A stretch of 64,000 nucleotides of DNA from Gordonia rubripertincta (GTDB lineage Bacteria > Actinomycetota > Actinomycetes > Mycobacteriales > Mycobacteriaceae), in contig NZ_CP136136.1 in the NCBI RefSeq assembly GCF_038024875.1, positions 4,278,001-4,342,000 on the forward strand. Reading direction: 5' to 3'. Numbering within the stretch: the first letter of the stretch is position 1; each line of letters opens with the position of its first letter. The notes below the pieces were generated by a model. The model worked only from the letters and a program-made list of their open reading frames with translations. It ran no database searches and was not told where the DNA came from. This document shows positions 54,737 through 63,276 of the stretch, piece by piece. Position numbers and translations under genes: made by a program.

Positions 54737-55371
54737 GAATCCGCCTGGTGGTGCAGGACGCCGCGGATCGTGAAATCGACGTAGTCGCTGACCAACTGGT
54801 CGACGTCGTGCTCGTCGCGGAGCCACCAGCTGATGCCGTTCATCAGGTCGAGCACGGCGATCGCCGACTGGTGAGCGTCACGGACCTCGAAGACACCCAT
54901 CCGGGCGCCCGCCTCGATGACGTCGCGGATGCGCCGCTGGTAGTACTTGCGGTAGTCGGTGACCGCCCGACGGTGCTCCGGCGTCAGCGCCGACAGTTCC
55001 CGCAGCGCGACGAGGTGTTCCACCCGGTACCGCGCGAGCCTGCGGATATGCGCCTCGACCAGGGCGGTGAGCCGTTGGACGGGGCCGCCCTCGCCGTCGA
55101 GCACCAGCAGATCCTGCTGCGGGTCCTCGGTCATCCGGAGCGCGATGGCGTAGAGGATCTCCTCTTTGGAGTGGAAGTGGTTGTAGAGACTCGCACCTCG
55201 CATGCCGACGGCCTCGGCGATGTCGCGCATCCCCGCGTTCGCGTAACCGTGTTCGGCGAAGTACCGCGCCGCGGCCTCCACGATCTCGTCGCGACGGGTG
55301 CGCGGACGCTCCTCCGCCACCGCCGCTTTCGCGACCGTGCCGGCGGCGTCGTCAGCCCTGAGGGGTTCCAT
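54733..55371 (-). CDS. TetR-family transcriptional regulator of the BVMO/CoA-ligase cluster
   Basis: This 212-residue regulator has an N-terminal helix-turn-helix in AARYFAEHGYANAGMRDIAE and VGMRGASLYNHFHSKEEIL, and a C-terminal ligand-binding domain. It has a 24-residue lead before the DNA-binding domain. ATG at 55371 has GAGGAG upstream and overlaps the end of the upstream ligase by 20 bases, so it is co-translated with the catabolic genes. This regulator is the obvious candidate to bind the paired ACTAAC-N4-GTTAGT sites in the cluster's promoter. The ligand may be a CoA thioester or the substrate itself (inference). Confidence 0.88.
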   Translation of the reverse strand: MEPLRADDAAGTVAKAAVAEERPRTRRDEIVEAAARYFAEHGYANAGMRDIAEAVGMRGASLYNHFHSKEEILYAIALRMTEDPQQDLLVLDGEGGPVQRLTALVEAHIRRLARYRVEHLVALRELSALTPEHRRAVTDYRKYYQRRIRDVIEAGARMGVFEVRDAHQSAIAVLDLMNGISWWLRDEHDVDQLVSDYVDFTIRGVLHHQADS

Positions 55372-56974
55372 GGACTCTCCTCAACTCACGCTTGAGCAGC
55401 TTGCCCTGGGCGTCGGTCGGCAGTTCGTCGACGATGTGCACCGCCTTGGGAACCTTGTACGACGCCAGGTCGGTGCGGCAGTACTCGCGAATGTCCTCCG
55501 CGGACGCCGAGGTACCCGCGCGAAGAACAACGAAACCGGTGACGGCCTCGGACCAGTACGGATCGGGCAGGCCGACGACCGCGGCCCGTTCGACGTCGGG
55601 ATGCGACTGCAGCACACGTTCGACCTCCTGGGAGGCGACGTTGTAACCGCCGGTCTTGATCATGTCCTTACGCCGGTCGCGGAAGAACATGTTGCCCTCG
55701 TCATCGATCCGCACGATGTCGCCGGTGTGCACCCAGCCACCCTCGAGGACCTGCGCGGTCTTCTCCGGATCCTTGAAGTAGCCGAGCATGACCGACGGTG
55801 TGCGGCAGAGGAGTTCGCCCTCTTCGGCCTCGTTGCCGTCGGCGTCGACGACGCGGACCTCGAGATGGCCGACCGGCTTCCCGATCCAGGTCGGGTCCTG
55901 GTTGGGCACGTCCTCGAGGCGCTTGAACCATCCGACCGAGCCGAGCTGGGTGAGTTCGGACTGGCCCCAGTAGGTACCCCACACCGACTCCGGTGTGGCG
56001 GTGGCCCAGGCGTCGACGGCGTGCGGGGACACCTGGCCGCCGTAGGTGAGGCAGCGACGCACGGTGCCGACGGTGTCGGGCCCGAAGTCGGGGTGATTGG
56101 CCAGGGCGATGAAGAAGGTCGGGGTCTGGGCGAGCACCGAGATCTTCTCGTCGCGGATCATCCGCAGCGACGTCGCCGGGTCGACCGCGGCCGGCAGGAC
56201 GAGCGTGGCGCCGAGCAGGGTCAGCGATGTCAGCGATCCGATCCCCGCGATCGTGTGGAACGGCATGACGTACAGCCAGACGTCGTCGTTCAGGCAGCGC
56301 AGACCCCACGTGTACGCGGGTGCGGTGGAGATCAGGTAGTTGCGGTGCGCGATCTCGACGCCCTTGGGGGTCGACTCGGTGCCGCTGGTGTAGACGATCA
56401 TCGCCAGATCGTGTTCGTCGACGTCACACCCTGGTTCGGCGTCGTCCGCCTGCCCGACCAGCTCGTCGAAGGAATTCCACGAGTCCGATTCGGGCTCCCC
56501 CACGACCAGGACCGAGATGCCGAGACTGTCGGCGATCGGGCCGGCCAGGGGCGCCAGGTCGCGTTCGACGACGAGCACCGCGGGCTCGAGATGACCCAAC
56601 TGCTGGGCGATCTCCTTCTCGCGGAACAGCGGGCTGACACCGGAGTAGGCCGCGCCGACCTTGAGCGCGCCATAGTAGGAGGCGACGGTCTCGACACGAT
56701 TCCGGCTCATCACCGCGACCCGGTCGCCGCGCCGGACGCCGAGATCGACGAGGACGTGCGCGACCCGGTTCGCCATGCGGTTGAGGTCGGCGTAGCTGGT
56801 CGACGTGCGGCCGCCGGCGGGGTCGTAGGCGATGATCGCGGGCTTGTTGCCCTGCGACCGCGAGAGCCTACGCAACTGGTCACCGATGGTCGCCCGACCC
56901 AACGGTGACGTCTGGTTCTCCGTGAGTCTGCGGCCGGCGAGATGTCCTTCTGCGGTCATGGCGGGGGCGCTCAC
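55352..56974 (-). CDS. AMP-dependent acyl-CoA ligase, first ligase of the operon
   Basis: This 540-residue ANL enzyme has P-loop IVYTSGTESTPKGVEIAHRN, GTYWGQSELTQ, HTGDIVRIDD, RRKDMIKTGGYNV and catalytic Lys in PTDAQGKLLKREL. It is only distantly like the other ligase in the operon, so they likely act on different acids. GTG at 56974 overlaps the nitroreductase stop (GTGA). An in-frame ATG follows five codons later. The last 20 bases overlap tetR. Confidence 0.9.
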   Translation of the reverse strand: MSAPAMTAEGHLAGRRLTENQTSPLGRATIGDQLRRLSRSQGNKPAIIAYDPAGGRTSTSYADLNRMANRVAHVLVDLGVRRGDRVAVMSRNRVETVASYYGALKVGAAYSGVSPLFREKEIAQQLGHLEPAVLVVERDLAPLAGPIADSLGISVLVVGEPESDSWNSFDELVGQADDAEPGCDVDEHDLAMIVYTSGTESTPKGVEIAHRNYLISTAPAYTWGLRCLNDDVWLYVMPFHTIAGIGSLTSLTLLGATLVLPAAVDPATSLRMIRDEKISVLAQTPTFFIALANHPDFGPDTVGTVRRCLTYGGQVSPHAVDAWATATPESVWGTYWGQSELTQLGSVGWFKRLEDVPNQDPTWIGKPVGHLEVRVVDADGNEAEEGELLCRTPSVMLGYFKDPEKTAQVLEGGWVHTGDIVRIDDEGNMFFRDRRKDMIKTGGYNVASQEVERVLQSHPDVERAAVVGLPDPYWSEAVTGFVVLRAGTSASAEDIREYCRTDLASYKVPKAVHIVDELPTDAQGKLLKRELRRVHGTPQG

Positions 56975-57609
56975 GCGAACATCCGATTGTCGAAGCGGTC
57001 GAGGAAGGCGATCTCCTCGACGGGGCTGCGGGTGAGCCTGCGCGGGAAGCCGTTCCGCGGGTAGCCGACGGCGATGTGTGCCGCGGTGATGAACCCGTCC
57101 GGGATGCCGAGCAGGTCCTTGACCTCGTTCTCCGCTGCGCACAGCAGAGTCGTGAGTGCGGTGGCGACACCCTGCTGGCGCAGGGCGAGGGTCAGGTTCT
57201 GCACGCTCGGGTAGATCGACGCGCCGCCGACGACGCTGAGCCGGCCGAGTTCGTGGTCGGTGGGATGCAGCCCCTCCGCCTCGGCGCAGACCACGACGAG
57301 CGCGGGCACCTCGGCGAGGTGGTGGGCGAAGTAATTGGCGCTCTCGATGGTCTTCGGGACGGCGCCGACCTTCTTGGAACCCTCGAGGATCGAGTTGTAG
57401 TACGGCTCCCAGAAGGGCAGGTAGAGATCGGCGAGCGCCTTCTTGGTGACCTCGTCACGGACGACGACCCAGCGGACCGGCTGCCGGTTACCGCCCTGCG
57501 GACCGAAGCGCGCGTCGTCGAACGCCCGGTAGAACACCTCGTCCTCGACGGGCTTGTCGCTGAAGTAGCGGCAGGTGCCCGTGGTGCGCATTGCCTCGCT
57601 GAGTTCCAT
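56971..57609 (-). CDS. Nitroreductase-family flavoprotein
   Basis: This 212-residue FMN-binding fold protein has the family start MELSEAMRTTGTCRYFSDKP and the FMN-contact region RFGPQGGNRQPVRWVVVRD. The C-terminal part NLTLALRQQGVATALTT and GYPRNGFPRRL is typical. Members reduce nitro groups, enones or quinones with NAD(P)H, or act as dehydrogenases. Here, as first gene of a CoA-ligase operon, an ene-reductase or dehydrogenase step is plausible. ATG at 57609 has GGAGGT five bases upstream, so this mRNA is leadered. Operator copy 1 begins 17 bases upstream of the ATG. Confidence 0.88.
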   Translation of the reverse strand: MELSEAMRTTGTCRYFSDKPVEDEVFYRAFDDARFGPQGGNRQPVRWVVVRDEVTKKALADLYLPFWEPYYNSILEGSKKVGAVPKTIESANYFAHHLAEVPALVVVCAEAEGLHPTDHELGRLSVVGGASIYPSVQNLTLALRQQGVATALTTLLCAAENEVKDLLGIPDGFITAAHIAVGYPRNGFPRRLTRSPVEEIAFLDRFDNRMFA

Positions 57610-57625
57610 GTCAACCTCCGTGATC

Positions 57626-57641
57626 ACTAACCGTTGTTAGT
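57626..57641. promoter_or_regulatory. Palindromic operator copy 1 (ACTAAC-N4-GTTAGT)
   Basis: ACTAAC-CGTT-GTTAGT has perfect 6-base arms. It lies 17 bases upstream of the nitroreductase ATG in the divergent promoter region. It is probably a TetR dimer site. Confidence 0.8.
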
Positions 57642-57709
57642 ATGACTGGGGACACAGTTCCACATGACTTCGCAGTCGTCAACCATTGAAAATCGACACT
57701 TTGCTCCGG

Positions 57710-57739
57710 TTGACGAACCGGGACTAACAGTGGTTAGTT
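57710..57739 (+). promoter_or_regulatory. Promoter of the BVMO gene
   Basis: TTGACG (57710-57715) and TTAGTT (57734-57739) are 18 bases apart. The start predicted about seven bases on is the A of the BVMO ATG, i.e. a leaderless mRNA. The second operator covers the -10. Confidence 0.6.
57723..57738. promoter_or_regulatory. Palindromic operator copy 2 (ACTAAC-N4-GTTAGT)
   Basis: ACTAAC-AGTG-GTTAGT has arms identical to copy 1. It ends seven bases before the BVMO start codon and overlaps the spacer and -10 of its promoter, so binding would repress the BVMO gene directly. Confidence 0.82.
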
Positions 57740-57745
57740 GCAACT

Positions 57746-59707
57746 ATGACTTCAGTTTCCCTTCGTCCGGAGACGCGTCCGGCTTCCTCGGAGATCCGGG
57801 CCGCGGTCGACGCGGGCAACATCCCGACGCTGCTCGCCGTGCTGGTGGAGATGACCGGGGATCGCCGCTGGCTGGCCGATCGCTATCGTCCGACCCGTAG
57901 CCGCGGCATGGACGACAACTCGACCGGCGGCCTGCCCGAGGACGTTCAGGCCGAGATCCGCGGCGCCGTCGTCGACGCTCTCGAGGACTGGTACGAGCAG
58001 GGATCACCGGCACGCATGCCGGCCGACGAGGACCTCGTCGCCACACTCATGTCCTTCACCGCCGGCGAACCCGTGGCGCCGGAATTCGCACCGATGATGA
58101 GCGAGATCGTGCGTGGCGACCTACGGGGCTCGCACCTTCCGGAACTGCCCGAGAACCTCGGTTCGACGATGAACGCGCTGGTCATCGGCGCGGGCGTGGC
58201 CGGAATGCTGATCTCCACGCAGCTCGCCGAGGCCGGCATCGAGCACACCGTCCTGGAGAAGAACGACGAGGTCGGGGGCTCCTGGTACGAGAACCAGTAC
58301 CCGGGAGCCGGCGTCGACACCCCGAGCTATCTGTACTCGATCTCGTCCTTCGACCACGACTGGTCCACCCATTTCGGCAAGCGCGACGAGGTCCAGGGCT
58401 ACCTGCAGGCCTTCGCCGACCGCCACGCCGTGCGCGACCGCGTCCGGTTCGGCACCGAGGTCCTCTCCGCCACCTACGATTCCGACGCCCAGCAGTGGGT
58501 GGTGCGGGTCCGCGACCGGGACGGCAGCGAGAGCACCCTCACCTCGCGCATCGTGATCAGTGCGGTCGGCATCCTCAACCGGCCCAAGCTCCCCCAGCTC
58601 GCCGGCATGGACACCTTCACCGGCCGGATGTTCCACTCCGCCAACTGGCCCACCGACCTCGACGAGCCCGGCGCCCTGGCCGGCCAACGCGTCGCCATCG
58701 TCGGCTCCGGCGCATCGGCGATGCAGATCGGGCCCGCCATCGTCGACCAGGTCGGGTCCCTGACGATCTTCCAGCGATCGCCGCAGTGGATCGCCCCCAA
58801 CGACGACTACTTCGCCCCGGTCGGCGACAGCGTGCACTGGCTGATGAACAACCTGCCCGGGTACCGGGAGTGGTACCGCGCGCGGTTGTCGTGGATCTTC
58901 AACGACAAGGTCCATTCGACGCTGCACGTCGACCCCGAGTGGCCCGAACCCACCGCGTCGATCAACGCCGTGAATCACGGACACCGCGAGTTCTACCTGC
59001 GGTACATGCGCACCGAGCTCGGCGACCGCGACGATCTCATCGAGGCGTCGACGCCGGACTACCCGCCCTTCGGCAAGCGAATGCTGTTGGACAACGGATG
59101 GTTTCGCATGTTGCGGCAGCCGAATGTCGAGCTGGTGGGCCACGGCGTGGACTCCGTCACCGAGACCGGTCTCGTCGACTCCACCGGTCGGGCACACGAC
59201 TTCGACATCATCGTCTTCGCGACCGGCTTCCACAGCGACCGCTACCTGTACCCGATGGACGTCGTCGGCCGCAGCGGCAAGACGACGGTCGAGGCCTGGG
59301 GCGATCACGACGCGTACGCCTACCTCGGCATCACCGCGCCGGACTTCCCCAACCTGTTCATCCTCACCGGCCCGAACACCGCACTCGGACACGGCGGGAG
59401 CTTCATCAGCATCCTCGAGTACCAGGTGCGCTATGTCTGCGACGCCATCCGCGCCATGATCGAGCGCCGGCTCGGGGCCCTCGAGGTGCGTCGCGACGTC
59501 ACCGACGAGTACAACGACGCCGTCGACCGTGCGCACGCACGAATGGTGTGGACGCATCCCGCGATGACCAACTGGTACCGCAACCCCGACGGTCGGGTCG
59601 TGGCGGTGCTGCCGTGGCGGATCGTCGACTACTGGGCCAAGACCCGTCACGTCGATCTCGCCGACTTCCACACCGAACCCCTCACGGCCGAACCCCTCGA
59701 TCCCTGA
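57746..59707 (+). CDS. Baeyer-Villiger monooxygenase with N-terminal extension (HAPMO-like)
   Basis: This 653-residue flavin monooxygenase inserts oxygen next to a ketone to give an ester, using FAD and NADPH. An N-terminal helical extension of about 140 residues, as in 4-hydroxyacetophenone monooxygenase, precedes the FAD Rossmann motif VIGAGVAGM (from V146). The BVMO fingerprint is exact: F291-x-G293-xxx-H297-xxx-W301-P302. The second Rossmann motif VAIVGSGASAMQ follows. It diverges from a CoA-ligase operon under paired operators. The substrate is unknown. The racemase-like gene hints at branched acyl products rather than acetophenones. ATG at 57746 has no ribosome site, consistent with leaderless translation. 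Confidence 0.93.
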   Translation: MTSVSLRPETRPASSEIRAAVDAGNIPTLLAVLVEMTGDRRWLADRYRPTRSRGMDDNSTGGLPEDVQAEIRGAVVDALEDWYEQGSPARMPADEDLVATLMSFTAGEPVAPEFAPMMSEIVRGDLRGSHLPELPENLGSTMNALVIGAGVAGMLISTQLAEAGIEHTVLEKNDEVGGSWYENQYPGAGVDTPSYLYSISSFDHDWSTHFGKRDEVQGYLQAFADRHAVRDRVRFGTEVLSATYDSDAQQWVVRVRDRDGSESTLTSRIVISAVGILNRPKLPQLAGMDTFTGRMFHSANWPTDLDEPGALAGQRVAIVGSGASAMQIGPAIVDQVGSLTIFQRSPQWIAPNDDYFAPVGDSVHWLMNNLPGYREWYRARLSWIFNDKVHSTLHVDPEWPEPTASINAVNHGHREFYLRYMRTELGDRDDLIEASTPDYPPFGKRMLLDNGWFRMLRQPNVELVGHGVDSVTETGLVDSTGRAHDFDIIVFATGFHSDRYLYPMDVVGRSGKTTVEAWGDHDAYAYLGITAPDFPNLFILTGPNTALGHGGSFISILEYQVRYVCDAIRAMIERRLGALEVRRDVTDEYNDAVDRAHARMVWTHPAMTNWYRNPDGRVVAVLPWRIVDYWAKTRHVDLADFHTEPLTAEPLDP

Positions 59708-59744
59708 GCACAGGCGCGGCGACTGCCGGACTACCGTGGCAGGC

Positions 59745-60587
59745 ATGACCTCCGCACCGCTGATCACCCCGAACGAACTGCAGAAGCGCCTCGGCGAGGG
59801 ACGCCTGCGCGTCGTCGACGCGACGGTTCACCTGAGTTTCGACGCCGACGGCGCGCACGTCGCCTCCGGTCGTGACACCTACCTGCAGGGCCACGTGCCC
59901 GGCGCGGTGTTCCTCGACCAGATCACCGAGTTGTCCGATCCGAACGGCGAGGCGCCGTTCGCGGCGGCGTCGTCGGAGAAGTTCGCCGCAGCGGTCGGCG
60001 CGGCCGGGATCGGCGACGACTCGACCGTCGTCGTCTACGACACGGTCAACGGCATCTGGGCGACCCGCCTGTGGTGGCAGTTCGGCCTCGAGGGGTTCGA
60101 CGACGTCGTCGTCCTCGACGGCGGGTACGGCGCGTGGGTGGCGGCGGGGCTACCCACCGAGAGTGGCGAATCCACCCATCCGGCTGCCACTTTCACCGCG
60201 CACCGTCGTCCGGAGCGGATCTTCTCGACCGACGAGGTGGTCGTGGCCACCGCGGATTCGTCGGTACTGCTGGTCAACGCGCTCGACCGGGAGTCGTTCG
60301 CCGGCGGCCACATCCCGAGCAGCGTCAACGTCCCGTTCGGCGAACTCGTCGACGAGTCCGGTGCGTTGAAGCCGCTCGAGGAACTGCGCGGACTGTTCGC
60401 CGACGCGGGTGCCCTCGACCCGTCGGTACGGCCGGTCACCTACTGCGGCGGCGGGATCGCGGCCACGGCAGCGGCCTTCGCACTGAAGGCACTCGGTCGC
60501 GATGACGTCGCGGTCTACGACGGGTCGATGAACGCCTGGACCGCGGACGCGGATCGTCCGCTGTCGTCGGCCGATTCGCGGTCGTGA
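59745..60587 (+). CDS. Thiosulfate/3-mercaptopyruvate sulfurtransferase (two rhodanese domains)
   Basis: This 280-residue protein has an inactive N-terminal rhodanese domain (GHVPGAVFLDQITELSDP) and a catalytic C-terminal one (AGGHIPSSVNVPFGELVDES). The active Cys234 is in VTYCGGGIAAT. The CGGGI loop resembles thiosulfate- or mercaptopyruvate-type transferases but does not settle the donor. ATG at 59745 has TACCGT seven bases upstream (leaderless). The GTG three codons earlier falls inside that hexamer. It overlaps the GNAT gene. Confidence 0.9.
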   Translation: MTSAPLITPNELQKRLGEGRLRVVDATVHLSFDADGAHVASGRDTYLQGHVPGAVFLDQITELSDPNGEAPFAAASSEKFAAAVGAAGIGDDSTVVVYDTVNGIWATRLWWQFGLEGFDDVVVLDGGYGAWVAAGLPTESGESTHPAATFTAHRRPERIFSTDEVVVATADSSVLLVNALDRESFAGGHIPSSVNVPFGELVDESGALKPLEELRGLFADAGALDPSVRPVTYCGGGIAATAAAFALKALGRDDVAVYDGSMNAWTADADRPLSSADSRS

Positions 60588-61147
60588 CGTCGACTCATCC
60601 CGCGGTGAACGTCGAGCTCGTCACCGATCCCGAGCGGGCGGCGTCGGTGGCGGAGGTCGCCGGCGCGACCTTTCCCCTGGCCTGCCCGCCACACGCCGCG
60701 GCCGACGACATCGCCGAATTCATCGCGACCAATCTCGCCGAGAAGAACTTTCGCGGTTACATCGCCGACCCGGACGCCGACGTGCTCGTCGTCCGGGACG
60801 GCGCCGACGGTCCGGTCATCGGCTACGCGCTGGTGCTGCACGGCGATCCGTCGAACCCCGTTGTCGCCGACCTCGTTCCCGAGCGGCCGGCGAGCGAGGT
60901 GTCGAAGATGTACGTCCTCCCCGGCCATCACTCGCGTCCCGGTCTCAGCCCGTCACGCGCCCTGATGGACGCTGCGCTCGACCGTGCCCGCGACCGCGGT
61001 AGCGTCGTCGTCTGGCTCGGCGTGAACCAACTGAACGAACGCGCCCAGAAGTTCTACGCCAAAACCGGTTTCACGCGCGCCGGGGTACGGACCTTCGACC
61101 TCGGCGGGAGCGTCGAACACGACTACGTGTTCACGCAGAAGCTGTGA
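60584..61147 (+). CDS. GNAT-family N-acetyltransferase
   Basis: This 187-residue protein has the GNAT fold. The acetyl-CoA-binding region is degenerate around SKMYVLPGHHSRPGLSPSRAL, and the C-terminal strand reads VVWLGVNQLNERAQKFYAKTGF. The acceptor is unknown. Its GTG start overlaps the sulfurtransferase stop (GTGA). It corresponds to Rv2669, and the next genes continue that order. Confidence 0.87.
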   Translation: MTSTHPAVNVELVTDPERAASVAEVAGATFPLACPPHAAADDIAEFIATNLAEKNFRGYIADPDADVLVVRDGADGPVIGYALVLHGDPSNPVVADLVPERPASEVSKMYVLPGHHSRPGLSPSRALMDAALDRARDRGSVVVWLGVNQLNERAQKFYAKTGFTRAGVRTFDLGGSVEHDYVFTQKL

Positions 61148-61197
61148 CGCAGCGTTCTGGGATGAGAACTCCCCGCGAAGTAGTCGCCCGCCCGCTC

Positions 61198-61290
61198 CCT
61201 GAGGTGCGAGCGGAGCGAGCCACGAAGGGTCTGGCGACGTCGTCTCACCGGGCCTTCGTGGCTCGTCGCTTGCGCTCCTCGCACCTCAGG
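61198..61290. repeat. Imperfect inverted repeat between convergent genes
   Basis: The left arm at 61198-61228 and right arm at 61253-61290 share CCTGAGGTGCGAG at their outer ends and GAGCCACGAAGG at their inner ends. The right arm carries an extra six to seven bases in the middle. The loop is 24 bases. It sits between the GNAT gene and the convergent zapE and has no coding sense. It looks like a dispersed intergenic palindrome and may terminate transcription both ways. Confidence 0.7.
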
Positions 61291-61354
61291 CAGCAGTGGT
61301 TGGTCGTGCCGCGTTCTCGGATCAGGGAACGAGAGTCGCGTCGATTCTCTCGGA

Positions 61355-62368
61355 TCAGGCAGCGGATTCGGCGAACCGCGACAACGCCAGCAGGCGCGAC
61401 GTCGCGCGCAGGTACTTCTTGCGGTAGCCGCCGGCGAGCATCTCGTCGGTGAAGATTTCGTCGAGCTTGGCGCCGGAGACCGTCACCGGGACGTGCGCGT
61501 CGTAGAGACGGTCGGCGAGCACCACGAGGCGCAGGGCCACCGACTGATCCTTGGCGGGGTGGACGCCGGTGATGCACACCAGCGAGACGCCGTCGACGAG
61601 GTCCTTGTACTTCGACGGGTGCAGCGTGCTCAGGTGATCGCACAGCGCGTCGAAGTCGTCGAGAGTCGCGCCCTCGGTGGAGTCGGCGATGTCGACCAGT
61701 TCGGACTCGGTGCGCGGGTCCGGGGCCGGCGGGAGGTCGCGGTGGCGGTAGTCGGGGCCGTCGACGCGGATGGTCTCGAACACCGCCGAGAGCTTGCGGA
61801 TCTCGCGCAGGAAGTCCTGGGCCGCGAACCGGCCCTCGCCGAGCTGTCCGGGCAGGGTGTTCGAGGTGGCGACGACCGACACACCCTTCGCCGTGAGCTC
61901 AGTGAGTAGGCGCGACACGAGCATCGTATCGCCGGGATCGTCGAGTTCGAACTCGTCGATGCAGAGGACGGTGTGCTTCGAGAGACGCTCGACGGCGTTG
62001 ACGAAGCCCAGCGCGCCGACGACGTGGGTGACCTCGACAAAGGTGGCGAACGACTTCGGCTCGGGCATGGAGTGGTAGATCGAGGCCAGGAGGTGGGTCT
62101 TGCCGACGCCGAACCCGCCGTCGAGGTACAGGCCGATCCCCTGCGAGGGCGCCTTGCGCGAGAACAGGCCCTTCTTGCCGGAGCGGGCCTTCGAGGCCCG
62201 GGCGACGAAGTCACGGGCCTTGGCGACCGCCTGGGCCTGCGACGGCTCCTTCGGATCGGGGATGTAGGAGTCGAAGCTCACGTCGTCGAAGGTCGACGGA
62301 GGCACCATCTCATCGATGAGTGCATCCGGCGAGGTCGCAGGGTTGCGATCGCAAAGTCGGGCCACCAT
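61355..62368 (-). CDS. zapE: Cell division protein ZapE (AFG1-like ATPase)
   Basis: This 337-residue P-loop ATPase of the AFG1/ZapE family has Walker A LDGGFGVGKTHLLAS, Walker B LCIDEFELDDPGD, the sensor ATSNTLPGQLGEG and the family segment FLREIRKLS. In Proteobacteria ZapE affects Z-ring constriction. The role in actinobacteria is not established. ATG at 62368 has TACCCT six bases upstream and no ribosome site (leaderless pattern). It diverges from the RibD-like gene with 35 bases between starts. Corresponds to Rv2670c. Confidence 0.93.
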   Translation of the reverse strand: MVARLCDRNPATSPDALIDEMVPPSTFDDVSFDSYIPDPKEPSQAQAVAKARDFVARASKARSGKKGLFSRKAPSQGIGLYLDGGFGVGKTHLLASIYHSMPEPKSFATFVEVTHVVGALGFVNAVERLSKHTVLCIDEFELDDPGDTMLVSRLLTELTAKGVSVVATSNTLPGQLGEGRFAAQDFLREIRKLSAVFETIRVDGPDYRHRDLPPAPDPRTESELVDIADSTEGATLDDFDALCDHLSTLHPSKYKDLVDGVSLVCITGVHPAKDQSVALRLVVLADRLYDAHVPVTVSGAKLDEIFTDEMLAGGYRKKYLRATSRLLALSRFAESAA

Positions 62369-62403
62369 GTGTGGAGGGTAGCGATCTCCGGAAAGATGGA
62401 TGC

Positions 62404-63222
62404 ATGTTCCACCTGCAGAAAGCGACCCAGGTCACATCCGCGGAGTCCGACGAGAAGGGGAACGACACACTGCTCGGCCTGGCCGAGCACTACCGCTATC
62501 CACCACGCCCGTCCGAGGGGCCCGGTGCCGCGGCCCCTTTCGTTCGGGCCAACATGGTGGCCTCGATCGACGGCGCGGCCACCCACGACGGGAAATCGGG
62601 CGGACTCGGCGGTGACGGGGACAAGACCGTCTTCCGGGTCCTGCGGGGCCTCGCCGACGTCATCCTCGTCGGTGCCGGGACCGCGACGACCGAGGGATAC
62701 CGCCAGCCGCAACCCGACGAGGCGTTCGCCGGTCTCCGACAGGAGAACGGACAGGCAGCCGCTCCCGCGCTCGCGCTGGTGTCGCGGTCGCTCTCGATCC
62801 CGCCGGACTACCCGCCGCTGAGCCACCCCGACACCGTCGTGCTCACGCGCGCGTCGGCCCCCGCAGAGCGGCGCGCCGCGCTCGTCGACGCCGGCGCCAC
62901 CCTGATCGACTGCGGTGAGGACGACGTCGAGACCTCGGCGCTGATCGAGACCTGCGGTGAGCGGGGTTGGCCGCGGGTGCTCTGCGAGGGTGGCCCGAGC
63001 CTGCTCGGCTCGCTCATCGCCGACGACCTGCTCGACGAACTGTGCCTGACGACCAGCCCGCATCTGGCCGGCGGGAATGCCGGCCGCATCGCGGTTCGGG
63101 CCGCCGACGCCGAGCAAGAGGCCGCCGCACTCAAGGCGATGTCACCGGCCGCGATCATCACCGACGACGACGGTTACGTCTTCACGCGCTGGCTGCGCCG
63201 CGGCCGATCGTCCATCCACTGA
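62404..63222 (+). CDS. RibD C-terminal-domain reductase (Rv2671-like)
   Basis: This 272-residue stand-alone pyrimidine-reductase domain has the dihydrofolate-reductase-like fold. Conserved segments are RANMVASIDGAATHDGKSGG, VFRVLRGLADVILVGAGT, PRVLCEGGPSLLGSLIADDLL and DELCLTTSPHLAGG. It lacks the deaminase half of bifunctional RibD. The M. tuberculosis homologue Rv2671 can supply dihydrofolate-reductase activity when overproduced, so riboflavin or folate-type reduction are both possible. ATG at 62404 follows GGAAAGA. Confidence 0.88.
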   Translation: MFHLQKATQVTSAESDEKGNDTLLGLAEHYRYPPRPSEGPGAAAPFVRANMVASIDGAATHDGKSGGLGGDGDKTVFRVLRGLADVILVGAGTATTEGYRQPQPDEAFAGLRQENGQAAAPALALVSRSLSIPPDYPPLSHPDTVVLTRASAPAERRAALVDAGATLIDCGEDDVETSALIETCGERGWPRVLCEGGPSLLGSLIADDLLDELCLTTSPHLAGGNAGRIAVRAADAEQEAAALKAMSPAAIITDDDGYVFTRWLRRGRSSIH

Positions 63223-63276
63223 CCGAACGGATCACTGCACGGCCGTCGCCCGGCGTCGTTGACTACGCTCGCGGAC

